Source: Verrucomicrobiota bacterium
Lineage (GTDB): Bacteria > Verrucomicrobiota > Verrucomicrobiia > Chthoniobacterales > UBA10450
DNA length: 9,800 nt
Assembly: GCA_003218615.1 (NCBI GenBank)
Contig: QHOD01000185.1
Location: forward strand, 1-9,800
Direction of reading: 5' to 3'
Both the position numbers and the translations under genes were made by a program. Position 1 is the first letter of the stretch; each line of letters starts with the position of its first letter. Below the pieces are notes generated by a model. The model did no database searches. It had not been told where the DNA came from and saw only the letters and a list, made by a program, of their open reading frames with translations. Shown one piece after another: positions 1 to 6,583 of the stretch.

Positions 1-1649
1 AGATTTACATTCGCGGCACATCAGGAAACGCAGCGGCCACCATGGTTAGCATCGAAAGCGCTGGCGAGCGGACCGACTCCGATCCCACGTGGTCGCCTGA
101 TTCCAAGACGCTGGCATTTTTCTCCAGCGGTAGCGAAAAAGAACAGCGGCAACTTTGGACTGTGAATGCTAATGGTTCCAAGCCTAAGAAAATTACAAAC
201 TTAAACGGATACGCCGCGCGACCGCGTTGGTCGCACGATGGAAAACAGATCGCCTTTCTCTATATCGAAGGCGCGGGCGGCGGGGGGCCGTTAATGGCTG
301 CGCCGTCCACGACCGGTGTGATCGATACCGCGATTCACAATCAGCGACTTGCTATTATTCCGCCCGGCCAGTCGCCGTGGATGTCGCCGCCAGATCTCCA
401 CGTTTACGATTTCGATTGGTCGCCGGATGACAAAAGGTTTGTGACAACAGCCGCTCCCGGCCCGGGCGATAACAATTGGTGGATCGCGCAGATTTACACC
501 ATCGACATCGCAAAAGGAAATGCTTCCTCCATCTACAAACCTTCGCTTCAAGTCGCGGTTCCGCGGTGGTCACCGGATGGTAAATCTTGCTCGTTCATCG
601 AAGGCCTGATGAGCGATGAGGGATTCCACGGTGGCGACCTGTTCACTATCTCCGCCGACGGTCACGATGTGCAGAATCGCACGCGAGGTCGCAAGAGCTC
701 GGTCAGCTCCCTCTTCTGGCAGACGCCAGATCGCATCCTGTTCACGGAATATGTCGGAGGCGGCAGCGCGATCTCTGAACTGACGCTCTCCGACAACTCC
801 GTGCGGACAATCTGGAAAGGCACCGCCAACAACTCGGCCCAAACTCCCACGTGGGGCAAGGCCGAGAACCTCGAGTGGACAAATGACGGGTTCAGCATTC
901 AGGGATGGCTTCTGACGCCGTCCCGCAGTCGCGGGATGAAGGCCGGCGAAAAATATCCGATGGTCGTCCTGATCCATGGCGGACCTTCCAACCTAACGAC
1001 GCCGGAGTGGCCGGCTGGTTTTGGGATGTCGAGAGCGATCGTCGCCGCTCTCTCATCACGCGGTTACTACGTCCTTTTGCCAAATCCGCGCGGCAGCTAC
1101 GGACAGGGAGAAGATTTCACTCGCGCCAATGTGAAAGATTTCGGCGGCGGCGACCTTCGAGACATTCTCGCCGGAATCGACGCCGCGATCGCAAAGTACC
1201 CGATCAACCCTGCGCGTCTGGGTGTGACTGGCTGGAGTTACGGCGGGTTCATGACGATGTGGACAGTCACGCAAACCAACCGTTTCCGTGGCGCCGTCGC
1301 GGGTGCCGGCCTTGCCAATTGGCAAAGTTATTATGGCCAGAACCTGATCGATCAATGGATGATCCCCTTTTTCGGTTCATCGGTTTACGATGATCCGGGC
1401 ATTTACGAAAAGAGTTCGCCCATTCACTACATCAAGAAGGTGAAGACCCCGACCCTGGTCATCGTCGGCGAGCGCGACGCCGAATGTCCGGCCCCGCAGT
1501 CCTACGAATTCTGGCATGCTTTAAAGGCGCTCGGCGTCCCGACACAGCTCATCGTTTATCCGGGCGAAGGCCATCTCTTCATTAAGCCGGAGAACCAGAA
1601 CGATCGCCTGGACCAAACAGTCGCCTGGTTCGACAAATATTTGCAGTAA
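1..1649 (+). CDS. S9 family serine peptidase (prolyl oligopeptidase-like), 5'-truncated by window edge
   Basis: Probable exported or periplasmic peptidase that cleaves short peptides, as in the S9 prolyl oligopeptidase/acylaminoacyl-peptidase family. The frame stays open to the left edge (IYIRGTSGNAATM runs into the Met at 42), so the true start lies upstream; full S9 proteins of this type are about 650-700 residues. Numbering from Met42, the first half carries TolB/PD40-like blades with the WSPDG-type motif near residues 17-22, 63-68, 126-131 and 176-181. The alpha/beta hydrolase domain begins about residue 290, with an oxyanion-type HGGP at 312-315. The triad is visible: Ser399 in GWSYGGF, Asp479 in GERDAECP and His511 in GEGHLF. 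All catalytic parts are present and the reading frame is clean to TAA at 1647. It converges on the disrupted hydrolase, with 7 nt between the stops. Family assignment is firm; substrate is unknown. Confidence 0.93.
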   Translation, partial: IYIRGTSGNAAATMVSIESAGERTDSDPTWSPDSKTLAFFSSGSEKEQRQLWTVNANGSKPKKITNLNGYAARPRWSHDGKQIAFLYIEGAGGGGPLMAAPSTTGVIDTAIHNQRLAIIPPGQSPWMSPPDLHVYDFDWSPDDKRFVTTAAPGPGDNNWWIAQIYTIDIAKGNASSIYKPSLQVAVPRWSPDGKSCSFIEGLMSDEGFHGGDLFTISADGHDVQNRTRGRKSSVSSLFWQTPDRILFTEYVGGGSAISELTLSDNSVRTIWKGTANNSAQTPTWGKAENLEWTNDGFSIQGWLLTPSRSRGMKAGEKYPMVVLIHGGPSNLTTPEWPAGFGMSRAIVAALSSRGYYVLLPNPRGSYGQGEDFTRANVKDFGGGDLRDILAGIDAAIAKYPINPARLGVTGWSYGGFMTMWTVTQTNRFRGAVAGAGLANWQSYYGQNLIDQWMIPFFGSSVYDDPGIYEKSSPIHYIKKVKTPTLVIVGERDAECPAPQSYEFWHALKALGVPTQLIVYPGEGHLFIKPENQNDRLDQTVAWFDKYLQ

Positions 1650-1656
1650 CGCGCGG

Positions 1657-2452
1657 CTAGTTCATGAAGCCCCGGACGAGCTGCGCAATCTGGTCCGCTG
1701 CGGTATCGAGTGCGAAATGGCCCGCATCTAGAACGTGGACTTCGGCCTTCGGCACGTCGCGGCGATAGGCCCCTGGTTCCGAAAGCTCGAAAGACAGGTC
1801 GTATTTGCCCCAGAGGACGAGAGTCATAGCGTTCTACATTCGGATCGTTCCCGACATGGCGCGTCCGCGTCGTTTGCAGCGACAGGAGATTTGTGCGAAG
1901 CGCGCTTTCGTTAGCAGCGCGATCGGCCCAAAAGGCGCGGCGCGTCTTCCAATTCGCTCCCAAACCTTCGTTGTGCGCCACAGCGTCCTGGACAATGAGA
2001 GCCTCGATCCGCTCCGGATGTGCCAGCGCCATGCGAAAACCGACGGGACCGCCGTAGTCCTGCATGTAAAGAGTAAAACGCGAGAGTCCGAGCGCTTCGG
2101 TGAAGTGGGTCATGATCTCCGCGTAGTGATCAAATGCGTAAGCGAATTTTTTCGGGTCCGGCCAGTCGCTGTGTCCGAAGCCCGGGTAATCAGGCGCGAC
2201 AAGGTGATAGCGATCGGAAAGCCGGGCGAAGAGAGACTCGAACATGCGAGACGAAGAGGGAAGTCCGTGCAGCAGGAGAAGCGTCGGCGCATCTTTCGGG
2301 CCGGCCTCCCTGTAAAAGATCGAGAGTCCATCTATCTTTATCGTGCGATAAAAAGTCGGGTGTTCCATGGGATGTTCCTTTCCTTGGGCCAGCAATTGAA
2401 ATGACGCGAGCATAACTGCGGCGCCCCGGGTAATGAACCACACTTTACTCAT
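1657..2452 (-). pseudogene. Alpha/beta hydrolase (haloalkane dehalogenase/epoxide hydrolase-like), internal deletion and frame change
   Basis: The N-terminal part is a clear alpha/beta hydrolase: HGLPSSSRMF at residues 62-71 (oxyanion region), APDYPGFGHSD at 86-96 and the nucleophile elbow MQDYGG with Asp132, as in Asp-nucleophile dehalogenase/epoxide hydrolase relatives. The frame is sound through NVERYD (residue 210, about position 1823). The next bases then continue the family sequence in another frame: LVLWGKYDLSFEL, AYRRDVPKAEVHVLDAGHF and LVRGFMN, ending at TAG 1657-1659. That second frame holds the expected acid Asp and the catalytic His. Relatives as I remember them have about 45-50 residues between these blocks, so the cap/linker segment is missing and the junction near 1820-1830 is out of frame. 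Reading straight through frame one gives a nonsense tail. Two starts are possible: Met at 2452 gives a signal-peptide-like stretch (about residues 5-24), while Met at 2368 has the better Shine-Dalgarno. Probably non-functional, unless the lesion is an assembly error. Confidence 0.85.
2375..2385 (-). promoter_or_regulatory. Ribosome binding site favouring the internal start at 2368 of the hydrolase
   Basis: On the minus strand AAGGAAAGGAA lies 6 nt before the ATG at 2366-2368. That start gives MEHPTFYRTIKIDGL, which resembles the usual N-terminus of cytoplasmic relatives. The upstream ATG at 2450-2452 has no comparable purine-rich site. The extra 28 residues nevertheless look like a signal peptide, so both starts remain open. 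Confidence 0.5.
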
Positions 2453-2521
2453 GAGTATTTTTCCGTTGAAGCCTGCTCCGTTCCTCGCTTCCTTGGCCTC
2501 TTAATTCTCAACCACCTGTCG

Positions 2522-2541
2522 CGCCGTAGCAACGAAGGCGG
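2522..2541. repeat. Copy 1 of a dispersed GCCGTAGC...CGAAGGNGG repeat
   Basis: GCCGTAGC (2523-2530) is followed by a short spacer and CGAAGGCGG (2533-2541). CGCC (2522-2525) and GGCG (2537-2540) can pair as a small stem. The same two blocks, GCCGTAGC and CGAAGGAGG, recur at 9344-9365. It lies in the gap between the divergent hydrolase and DUF1697 genes. The resemblance to REP-like elements of environmental bacteria is from memory. Confidence 0.45.
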
Positions 2542-2570
2542 ATCAACTCCCAATTTTCTTCTGGCCAGTT

Positions 2571-2612
2571 CACTCGTGACTCGTCACTGGCCACTCGTCA
2601 GTGCAGACTGAT
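2571..2612. repeat. Heptanucleotide tandem tract, CACTCGT type
   Basis: Consecutive 7-mers read CACTCGT, GACTCGT, CACTGGC, CACTCGT, then the more decayed CAGTGCA and GACTGAT. The first four keep strict 7-nt phase from 2571 to 2598. The tract ends just before the DUF1697 start at 2615 and so occupies its leader, where a ribosome binding site would be expected but none is clear. Confidence 0.6.
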
Positions 2613-2614
2613 GC

Positions 2615-3151
2615 ATGGCCTGGGTCGTATTTCTTCGCGCGGTGAACGTCGGTGGGACAAATCGATGTCAGCCGGCGCTAATCGCGAAACAGCTGGCCAA
2701 GTTCGACATCGTCAACATTGGCGCGGTCGGCACGTTTGTTGTCCGCGAAGACGTCAGCGGATCCGCTCTTCGCGCGGCGATCGCTCGGAAGTTGCCGTTC
2801 AAATGCGAGATTATGATCTGTCCCGCGAAAGAAATTCTCGATCTTGTCCGAAAGAATCCGTTCGTACGCCAACCCTCCGGGCCCGACATCACGCGATTCG
2901 TCACCATCGCCGCAAAAGCGCTTCGCGCTGGAATTCGTTTCGACTTACCTCAAATATTTATCGCCAGTCCGGCTCGGACCTGGCTGGTGAAGATCATTGC
3001 GATTCAAGGCCGATTCGTCCTAGGTCTGTATCGTCGGCAGATGAAGGCGATCAGCTACCTCGGCAAGATCGAGAAGCGCCTGGGCGTGCCGGTCACGACC
3101 CGCAACTGGAACACGATCGAGAAGATCTTGAAGATTCTAAGCTCGAGTTAG
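2615..3151 (+). CDS. DUF1697 domain protein
   Basis: A 178-residue protein of the DUF1697 family, which is uncharacterised and usually 170-185 residues long, so this copy looks complete. The family opening is visible as VVFLRAVNVGG at residues 4-14, followed by a block ending NIGAVGTFVVRED where relatives often have an S/GN-VVF motif. The C-terminal signature is KAISYLGKIEKRLGVPVTTRNWNT, shown here in two parts: SYLGKIEKRLGVP and TTRNWNTIEKI. No signal peptide or membrane segment is seen, so it is expected in the cytoplasm. The ATG at 2615 gives the family N-terminus; an ATG at 2611 is in a different frame. Its upstream region is taken up by heptamer repeats, with no obvious Shine-Dalgarno. 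It is transcribed away from the disrupted hydrolase and followed by a hairpin. No biochemical role can be inferred. Confidence 0.88.
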   Translation: MAWVVFLRAVNVGGTNRCQPALIAKQLAKFDIVNIGAVGTFVVREDVSGSALRAAIARKLPFKCEIMICPAKEILDLVRKNPFVRQPSGPDITRFVTIAAKALRAGIRFDLPQIFIASPARTWLVKIIAIQGRFVLGLYRRQMKAISYLGKIEKRLGVPVTTRNWNTIEKILKILSSS

Positions 3152-3157
3152 CGTTCT

Positions 3158-3180
3158 GTATTTCGGCGAAGCCGCAATAC
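3158..3180 (+). terminator. Hairpin just after the DUF1697 stop, possible terminator
   Basis: GTATTTCGGC (3158-3167), loop GAA, then GCCGCAATAC (3171-3180) form a 10-position stem with one mismatch. It begins 7 nt after the TAG at 3149-3151. No T-run follows directly, so a classical Rho-independent terminator is not shown. It could instead protect the 3' end or be a decayed palindromic repeat. Confidence 0.4.
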
Positions 3181-3303
3181 CTCGAAGGCGCATCCGGTTC
3201 TGAGCGTTAAATGTCCAGGTCTGGGCCGCGAATTCTACTGATACAAATCTGCGGGTGCCTTTTTTGGCTTGACTTCCTTTAACAAAATCAGGACAAAGGC
3301 CGC

Positions 3304-3882
3304 ATGAAACTCCCAAGAATTCTTGCAGCAATAACCATGGTGATCTGCTCGATGGCCCTGTTAGTCTTTTCGGCTAGACCCCCAAAGACCCAAACCGCTT
3401 ACGAGAAAAAGGTCTTTCCTAAATGCAAGGCCGCTTTCAGCCGCCTTTTTAAGTCCGAGCTACGGCCTGAGAATGTGCGAGAAGTTAATGCCGCTGGGAT
3501 GAGCAAATTTGCGTCATCGCTGACAAAAGAAACAATCGCGGACCTTCCTTGCGATCTCAAGAACATAGTAAAAGTAATTCCAGGAACTGTAGATCCCTCT
3601 CCGATAGCGCTCGAGATCGTCGGAGTGAAGGTTGAAATGGATGGGAAAAGAATGCCTGGTGATAAAGCGATCATGTATGTGCCAACGCAGCCAACTGCGG
3701 ACTGCACCCCTCATAGCCCAGGAACATTTGTTTTCGGGGCATCGGAATGCAAGGAGGTCACAAATTGTTATGGAAAAGACTCACCGGATTGCGAATGTGA
3801 CTGTGCCACAGCTTGCTATGAAGAACGCCATATTTGCTCTCGCTGTGAAAAATCTCCCAGTCCCAGTCCCAGTGCTAGGTAA
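3304..3882 (+). CDS. Small exported cysteine-rich protein of unknown function
   Basis: I do not recognise this 192-residue protein. Residues 1-23 look like a signal peptide or N-terminal anchor: a K/R start, then the hydrophobic run ILAAITMVICSMALLVFSA. The middle (about 30-130) is a charged, mixed alpha/beta-looking region with Cys41 and Cys83. The end is strikingly cysteine-rich, with nine Cys at 134, 149, 155, 163, 165, 167, 171, 178 and 181, including the cluster DCECDCATAC and a final CSRC. That suggests disulfides outside the cytoplasm or a metal site. The tail is KSPSPSPSAR, encoded by a small hexanucleotide repeat. The start is supported by AGGACAAAGG at 3290-3299, 4 nt before the ATG. 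Codon use seems somewhat more A/T-rich than its neighbours by eye. It converges on the aldo/keto reductase, 33 nt away. Confidence 0.72.
   Translation: MKLPRILAAITMVICSMALLVFSARPPKTQTAYEKKVFPKCKAAFSRLFKSELRPENVREVNAAGMSKFASSLTKETIADLPCDLKNIVKVIPGTVDPSPIALEIVGVKVEMDGKRMPGDKAIMYVPTQPTADCTPHSPGTFVFGASECKEVTNCYGKDSPDCECDCATACYEERHICSRCEKSPSPSPSAR
3856..3873 (+). repeat. Hexanucleotide CCCAGT x3 inside the Cys-rich gene
   Basis: Three exact CCCAGT copies encode the Pro-Ser repeats at the protein's C-terminus, just before the stop. A six-base unit keeps the frame, so copy-number change would only lengthen or shorten the Pro-Ser tail. Confidence 0.7.
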
Positions 3883-3915
3883 CTTTCCGGCACTTCGTCG
3901 GCGTTCGGAGGATTC

Positions 3916-4845
3916 TCAGCGACCGGTCAGTTGCTCCAGCTTTTCGGGATATCGAGCGCCTTCCACCTTGATCTTTGATGCGGCGCTTTCGATCTCACGA
4001 AGATCGTCAGAGGTAAGTTCAATTGCGGCTGCTCCAATGTTTTCTTCGAGGCGCTTTAGTTTTGTTGTACCTGGAATCGGTACGATCCACGGCTTCTGGG
4101 CAAGCAACCAGGCGAGCGCGATCTGAGCAGGTGTCGCCTTCTTCCGTCTTGCGATTTCACCAAGCAAATCAACCAATGCCTGATTCGCTTTGCGCGCCTC
4201 CGGCGTAAAACGCGGGAGGGTGCTGCGTAAGTCCGAACTGTCGAACGTAGTGTTTTCGTCGACTTTTCCCGTGAGAAAACCTCTTCCCAGAGGGCTAAAT
4301 GGAACAAAACCGATCCCGAGTTCCTCGAGCGTCGGTAACACTTCCGCTTCAGGCTTTCTCCACCACAACGAGTATTCGTTCTGGACTGCCGTGACCGGTT
4401 GGACTGCGTGTGCGCGACGGATTGTTTGCACTCCTGGCTCGGAAAGGCCGAAGTGCCTGACCTTGCCTTCACGAATTAAATCCTTCACCGCTCCGGCCAC
4501 ATCTTCGATCGGGACGTCCGGATCAACGCGGTGTTGATAAAACAAATCGATCACGTCGGTCTTGAGTCGCTTGAGCGAACCCTCGGCGACCTCCCTGATG
4601 TGCTCCGGTCGACTATCGAGGCCGCTCTGCTCACCTTTCGGACTAATTTTGAAACCGAATTTGGTGGCGATCTCGACTTGCTTACGAAAAGGAGCAAGCG
4701 CTTCGCCCACGAGTTCTTCATTCGTGAACGGACCGTACATTTCAGCAGTATCGAAAAATGTGACCCCGAGTTCGACGGCCTTCCGAAGCAGCGAAATCAT
4801 CTCCTGCTTTTCTTTGGCCGGACCGTAGCCAAAGCTCATTCCCAT
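3916..4845 (-). CDS. Aldo/keto reductase, N-terminus missing
   Basis: NAD(P)H-dependent reductase of aldehydes or ketones, 309 residues here. The AKR tetrad is present: Asp32 and Tyr37 in FFDTAEMYG, Lys62 in IATKFGFK and His105 in LFYQHRVD. Cofactor-binding blocks follow, including FVPFSPLGRGFL and the C-terminal VPIPGTTKLKRLEENIGAA. Relatives begin with about 20 more residues (the hairpin and first barrel strand, ending in a GLGC-type motif) before MGMSFGYGPA. Here the protein starts at that MGMS. The codons upstream are open for a short way but lie in the end of the dehydrogenase gene and give no AKR-like sequence. A GGAG at 4856-4859 (minus strand) is 10 nt before this ATG and overlaps the end of the upstream gene, whose stop is 7 nt away, so the two could be co-transcribed. 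Without strand one, folding is doubtful; it may be a decaying gene. Confidence 0.88.
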   Translation of the reverse strand: MGMSFGYGPAKEKQEMISLLRKAVELGVTFFDTAEMYGPFTNEELVGEALAPFRKQVEIATKFGFKISPKGEQSGLDSRPEHIREVAEGSLKRLKTDVIDLFYQHRVDPDVPIEDVAGAVKDLIREGKVRHFGLSEPGVQTIRRAHAVQPVTAVQNEYSLWWRKPEAEVLPTLEELGIGFVPFSPLGRGFLTGKVDENTTFDSSDLRSTLPRFTPEARKANQALVDLLGEIARRKKATPAQIALAWLLAQKPWIVPIPGTTKLKRLEENIGAAAIELTSDDLREIESAASKIKVEGARYPEKLEQLTGR

Positions 4846-4852
4846 TTCTTCG

Positions 4853-5777
4853 TCACTCCGATTTAAGAGATGCCATGTCGATCGAGAACCGGTACTTCAC
4901 ATCGGACTTGAGCAATCTCTCGTACGCTTCGTTCACTTTCTGGATAGGGATAACTTCGACATCGGCGGTGATGTTATGTTTGCCACAAAAGTCGAGCATC
5001 TCCTGGGTTTCGGGGATGCCGCCGATCATAGAGCCGGAGAAACTGCGACGCCGGCCGATGAGACTGAACGCCGGAACCGCGAGAGGCTCTGCGGGAGCGC
5101 CGACCAACGTAAGATTGCCGTCGATGCCGAGTAAATTGATATAGGCGTTGATGTCGTGATCGGCGGAGACGGCGTCGAGGATGAAATCGAAGCTGCCAGC
5201 GTGCTTCTTCATCTCGTCGGCATTGCGTGAGACGACGACTTCGTCCGCGCCAAGGCGGATCGCGTCCTCCTTCTTGTTAGGTGAGGTAGTGAAGACGACG
5301 ACGTGCGCTCCGAGCGCATGAGCAAATTTTACCGCCATGTGGCCCAGTCCGCCGAGGCCGACCACGCCAACTTTCTTGCCCTTGGTGACGCCCCAGTGAT
5401 GCATAGGCGAGTAAGTCGTGATCCCGGCACAGAGCAACGGCGCGGCTCCGGCAGGATCGAGATTGGACGGGACGCGCAGAACGAAGTGTTCATCGACGAC
5501 GATGTTTTCGGAGTAGCCGCCGTAGGTCACGCCGCCCAGATGTTTGTCCGGGGAGTTGAAGGTAAGGATCATGTTCGGGCAGAACTGCTCGAGGCCGCAT
5601 GAACTCGCTCCACTCGTTGCGCACCGAATGCAGATCGGAATGGCAGATACCGCAGAACAGGATTTCAATCTGCACGTCGCGGTCAGTTGGATCGCGACGC
5701 TTGATTTCGGTGGACGCCAGTGGCGATGTTTCACTGGCAGCGGAATAAGCTTTCGCGTTGTACGCAGTTGGATGCAT
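4853..5777 (-). pseudogene. Zinc-dependent alcohol/aldehyde dehydrogenase (YahK/cinnamyl-alcohol type), internal deletion and frame change
   Basis: Medium-chain dehydrogenase closest in memory to E. coli YahK, an NADPH-dependent aldehyde reductase. From ATG 5777 the first frame gives a proper N-terminus and the catalytic-zinc block FCGICHSDLH (Cys45, His46), then VRNEWSEF to residue 59. Near 5595-5605 the family sequence jumps to another frame, resuming at CGLEQFCPNM. It then runs normally: LGGVTYGGYSEN, PLLCAGITTYSPMHHWG, the Rossmann motif VGVVGLGGLGHMAVK, GSMIGGIPETQEMLDFC and the usual end YRFSIDMASLKSE. Compared with YahK as I remember it, about 46 residues (roughly 137 nt) are gone. These contained the GHE motif, whose Glu lies beside the catalytic zinc, and three of the four structural-zinc cysteines. 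The junction is out of frame, so no full-length protein can be made from this sequence. An aldo/keto reductase follows 7 nt downstream. Confidence 0.9.
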
Positions 5778-5926
5778 GGTTGATCTTATCTCATTCTATC
5801 AAGTCGCGGGCGCTGCGCGTGTGTGGGATTTTGTAGTGCCACGTTAGAGTTAATCCTAATTCCCTCTTTAAGATGAGAATCGAAATGCAATCCACCGTCG
5901 CGCTTAGTTATCGATGCCGTAAGATT

Positions 5927-5998
5927 AACCGCTGAGGACGCCGAGAACACAGAGTCAATTTTGGTTTGTCTCTGCGACCGCTGTGGCCTCTGTGGTGA
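5927..5998. repeat. Imperfect inverted repeat with 9-nt internal periodicity
   Basis: The left arm starts AACCGCTGAGG and reads as 9-mers CGCTGAGGA, CGCCGAGAA, CACAGAGTC. The right arm reads TCTCTGCGA, CCGCTGTGG, CCTCTGTGG and then TGA. Folding arm 5929-5955 against 5971-5997 gives about 18 matching positions of 27, with a loop of about 15 nt. It resembles the widespread ACCACAGAGG...CCTCTGTGGT intergenic palindromes of environmental genomes (recollection, not a search). It sits between the divergent dehydrogenase and yjbQ. The rest of that gap (5778-5926) shows nothing I can name. Confidence 0.6.
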
Positions 5999-6044
5999 AG
6001 ATTTCTGCTGGGTTTCATAGAAATCGCGCAATCATGTCTAGTCA

Positions 6045-6464
6045 TTGAAATCGCTCACTGAACATCTTTGGTTCGAGGTACCGGATCGGCGCGGCTTCAT
6101 CAACATCACGCCGAAGATCGAGGAACTCGTTCACCGGAGCGGCGTAATGGAGGGTCTTTGTCTGGTCAACGCCATGCACATTACCGCTTCGGTATTCATC
6201 AACGACGACGAGCCGGGCCTCCATCACGACTACGAATTGTGGCTGGAAAAACTCGCGCCGCACGCGCCGACCACTGCCTATCGACATAACCGGACCGGCG
6301 AAGACAACGCTGATGCTCACCTCAAGCGTCAGGTCATGGGCCGGGAAGTCGTGGCTGCAATCACCAAGGGCAAACTGGATTTCGGCCCGTGGGAACAAAT
6401 TTTCTACGGCGAATTCGACGGAAGACGTCGCAAACGAGTGCTCGTTAAGATAATCGGAGAGTGA
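6045..6464 (+). CDS. yjbQ: YjbQ / UPF0047 family protein (secondary thiamine-phosphate synthase-like)
   Basis: A 139-residue protein of the YjbQ/UPF0047 family, at the family's usual 130-140 residues. Some members have weak thiamine-phosphate synthase activity in vitro and bind metal; the true role is unsettled. The conserved core is clear: LVNAMHITASVFIND (His45), GLHHD at 58-62, YRHNRTGEDNADAHLKR (His81, Glu86, Asp87, His92), then GKLDFGPWEQIFYGEFDG and RRKRVLVKIIGE at the end. The start is TTG at 6045. A TAG two codons upstream in frame excludes anything longer, and TTG-AAA-TCG gives the MKSLTEHLWF opening expected for the family. There is no good Shine-Dalgarno, so translation may be weak. 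The protein itself looks intact. Its stop at 6462-6464 is followed after 5 nt by a heptamer repeat tract. Confidence 0.92.
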   Translation: MKSLTEHLWFEVPDRRGFINITPKIEELVHRSGVMEGLCLVNAMHITASVFINDDEPGLHHDYELWLEKLAPHAPTTAYRHNRTGEDNADAHLKRQVMGREVVAAITKGKLDFGPWEQIFYGEFDGRRRKRVLVKIIGE

Positions 6465-6469
6465 GGGCG

Positions 6470-6539
6470 TCTGATGTCTGATGTCTGACCTCTGACCTCC
6501 GACCTCCGACTTCTGTCCTCTGATCTCTGATCTCTGGTC
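6470..6539. repeat. Heptanucleotide tandem array, ten TCTGAYC units
   Basis: Ten back-to-back 7-mers in perfect phase: TCTGATG (x2), TCTGACC (x2), TCCGACC, TCCGACT, TCTGTCC, TCTGATC (x2), TCTGGTC. The array begins 5 nt after the yjbQ stop and ends 44 nt before the start of the membrane-protein gene. The first two bases TC are invariant and most changes are transitions. Related short arrays with the same unit occur at 6996-7037 and 9299-9340. The pattern recalls the short tandemly repeated repetitive (STRR) heptamers of cyanobacteria, though the unit differs. Confidence 0.9.
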
Positions 6540-6583
6540 GCGATCAGCGTGACCCAAGTCACGATAGCAATTAAACGGGATAA

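Noticed and set aside
1805..2404. 199-codon plus-strand open frame opposite the hydrolase
   Set aside because: It is antisense to the conserved hydrolase sequence, very Arg-rich and has no recognisable motif.
2611..3210. Arg/Ser-rich open frame overlapping the DUF1697 gene
   Set aside because: It lies in another frame of a protein with clear family motifs; its composition is typical of an out-of-frame shadow.
3269..3297. TTGACT as a -35 box for the Cys-rich gene
   Set aside because: No acceptable -10 sequence lies at 16-18 nt, and the start codon is too close for a useful leader.
5786..6031. 81-codon minus-strand open frame upstream of the dehydrogenase
   Set aside because: Most of it is the 9-nt-periodic inverted repeat; there is no ribosome binding site or protein-like composition.
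6470..6539. CRISPR array
   Set aside because: Units are 7 nt with no spacers and no cas genes nearby.
6042..6557. 171-codon minus-strand open frame over yjbQ and the heptamer array
   Set aside because: It is antisense to the conserved YjbQ sequence, and its start region is simply the repeat translated, giving Ser/Glu/Arg/Gln-rich low-complexity peptide.
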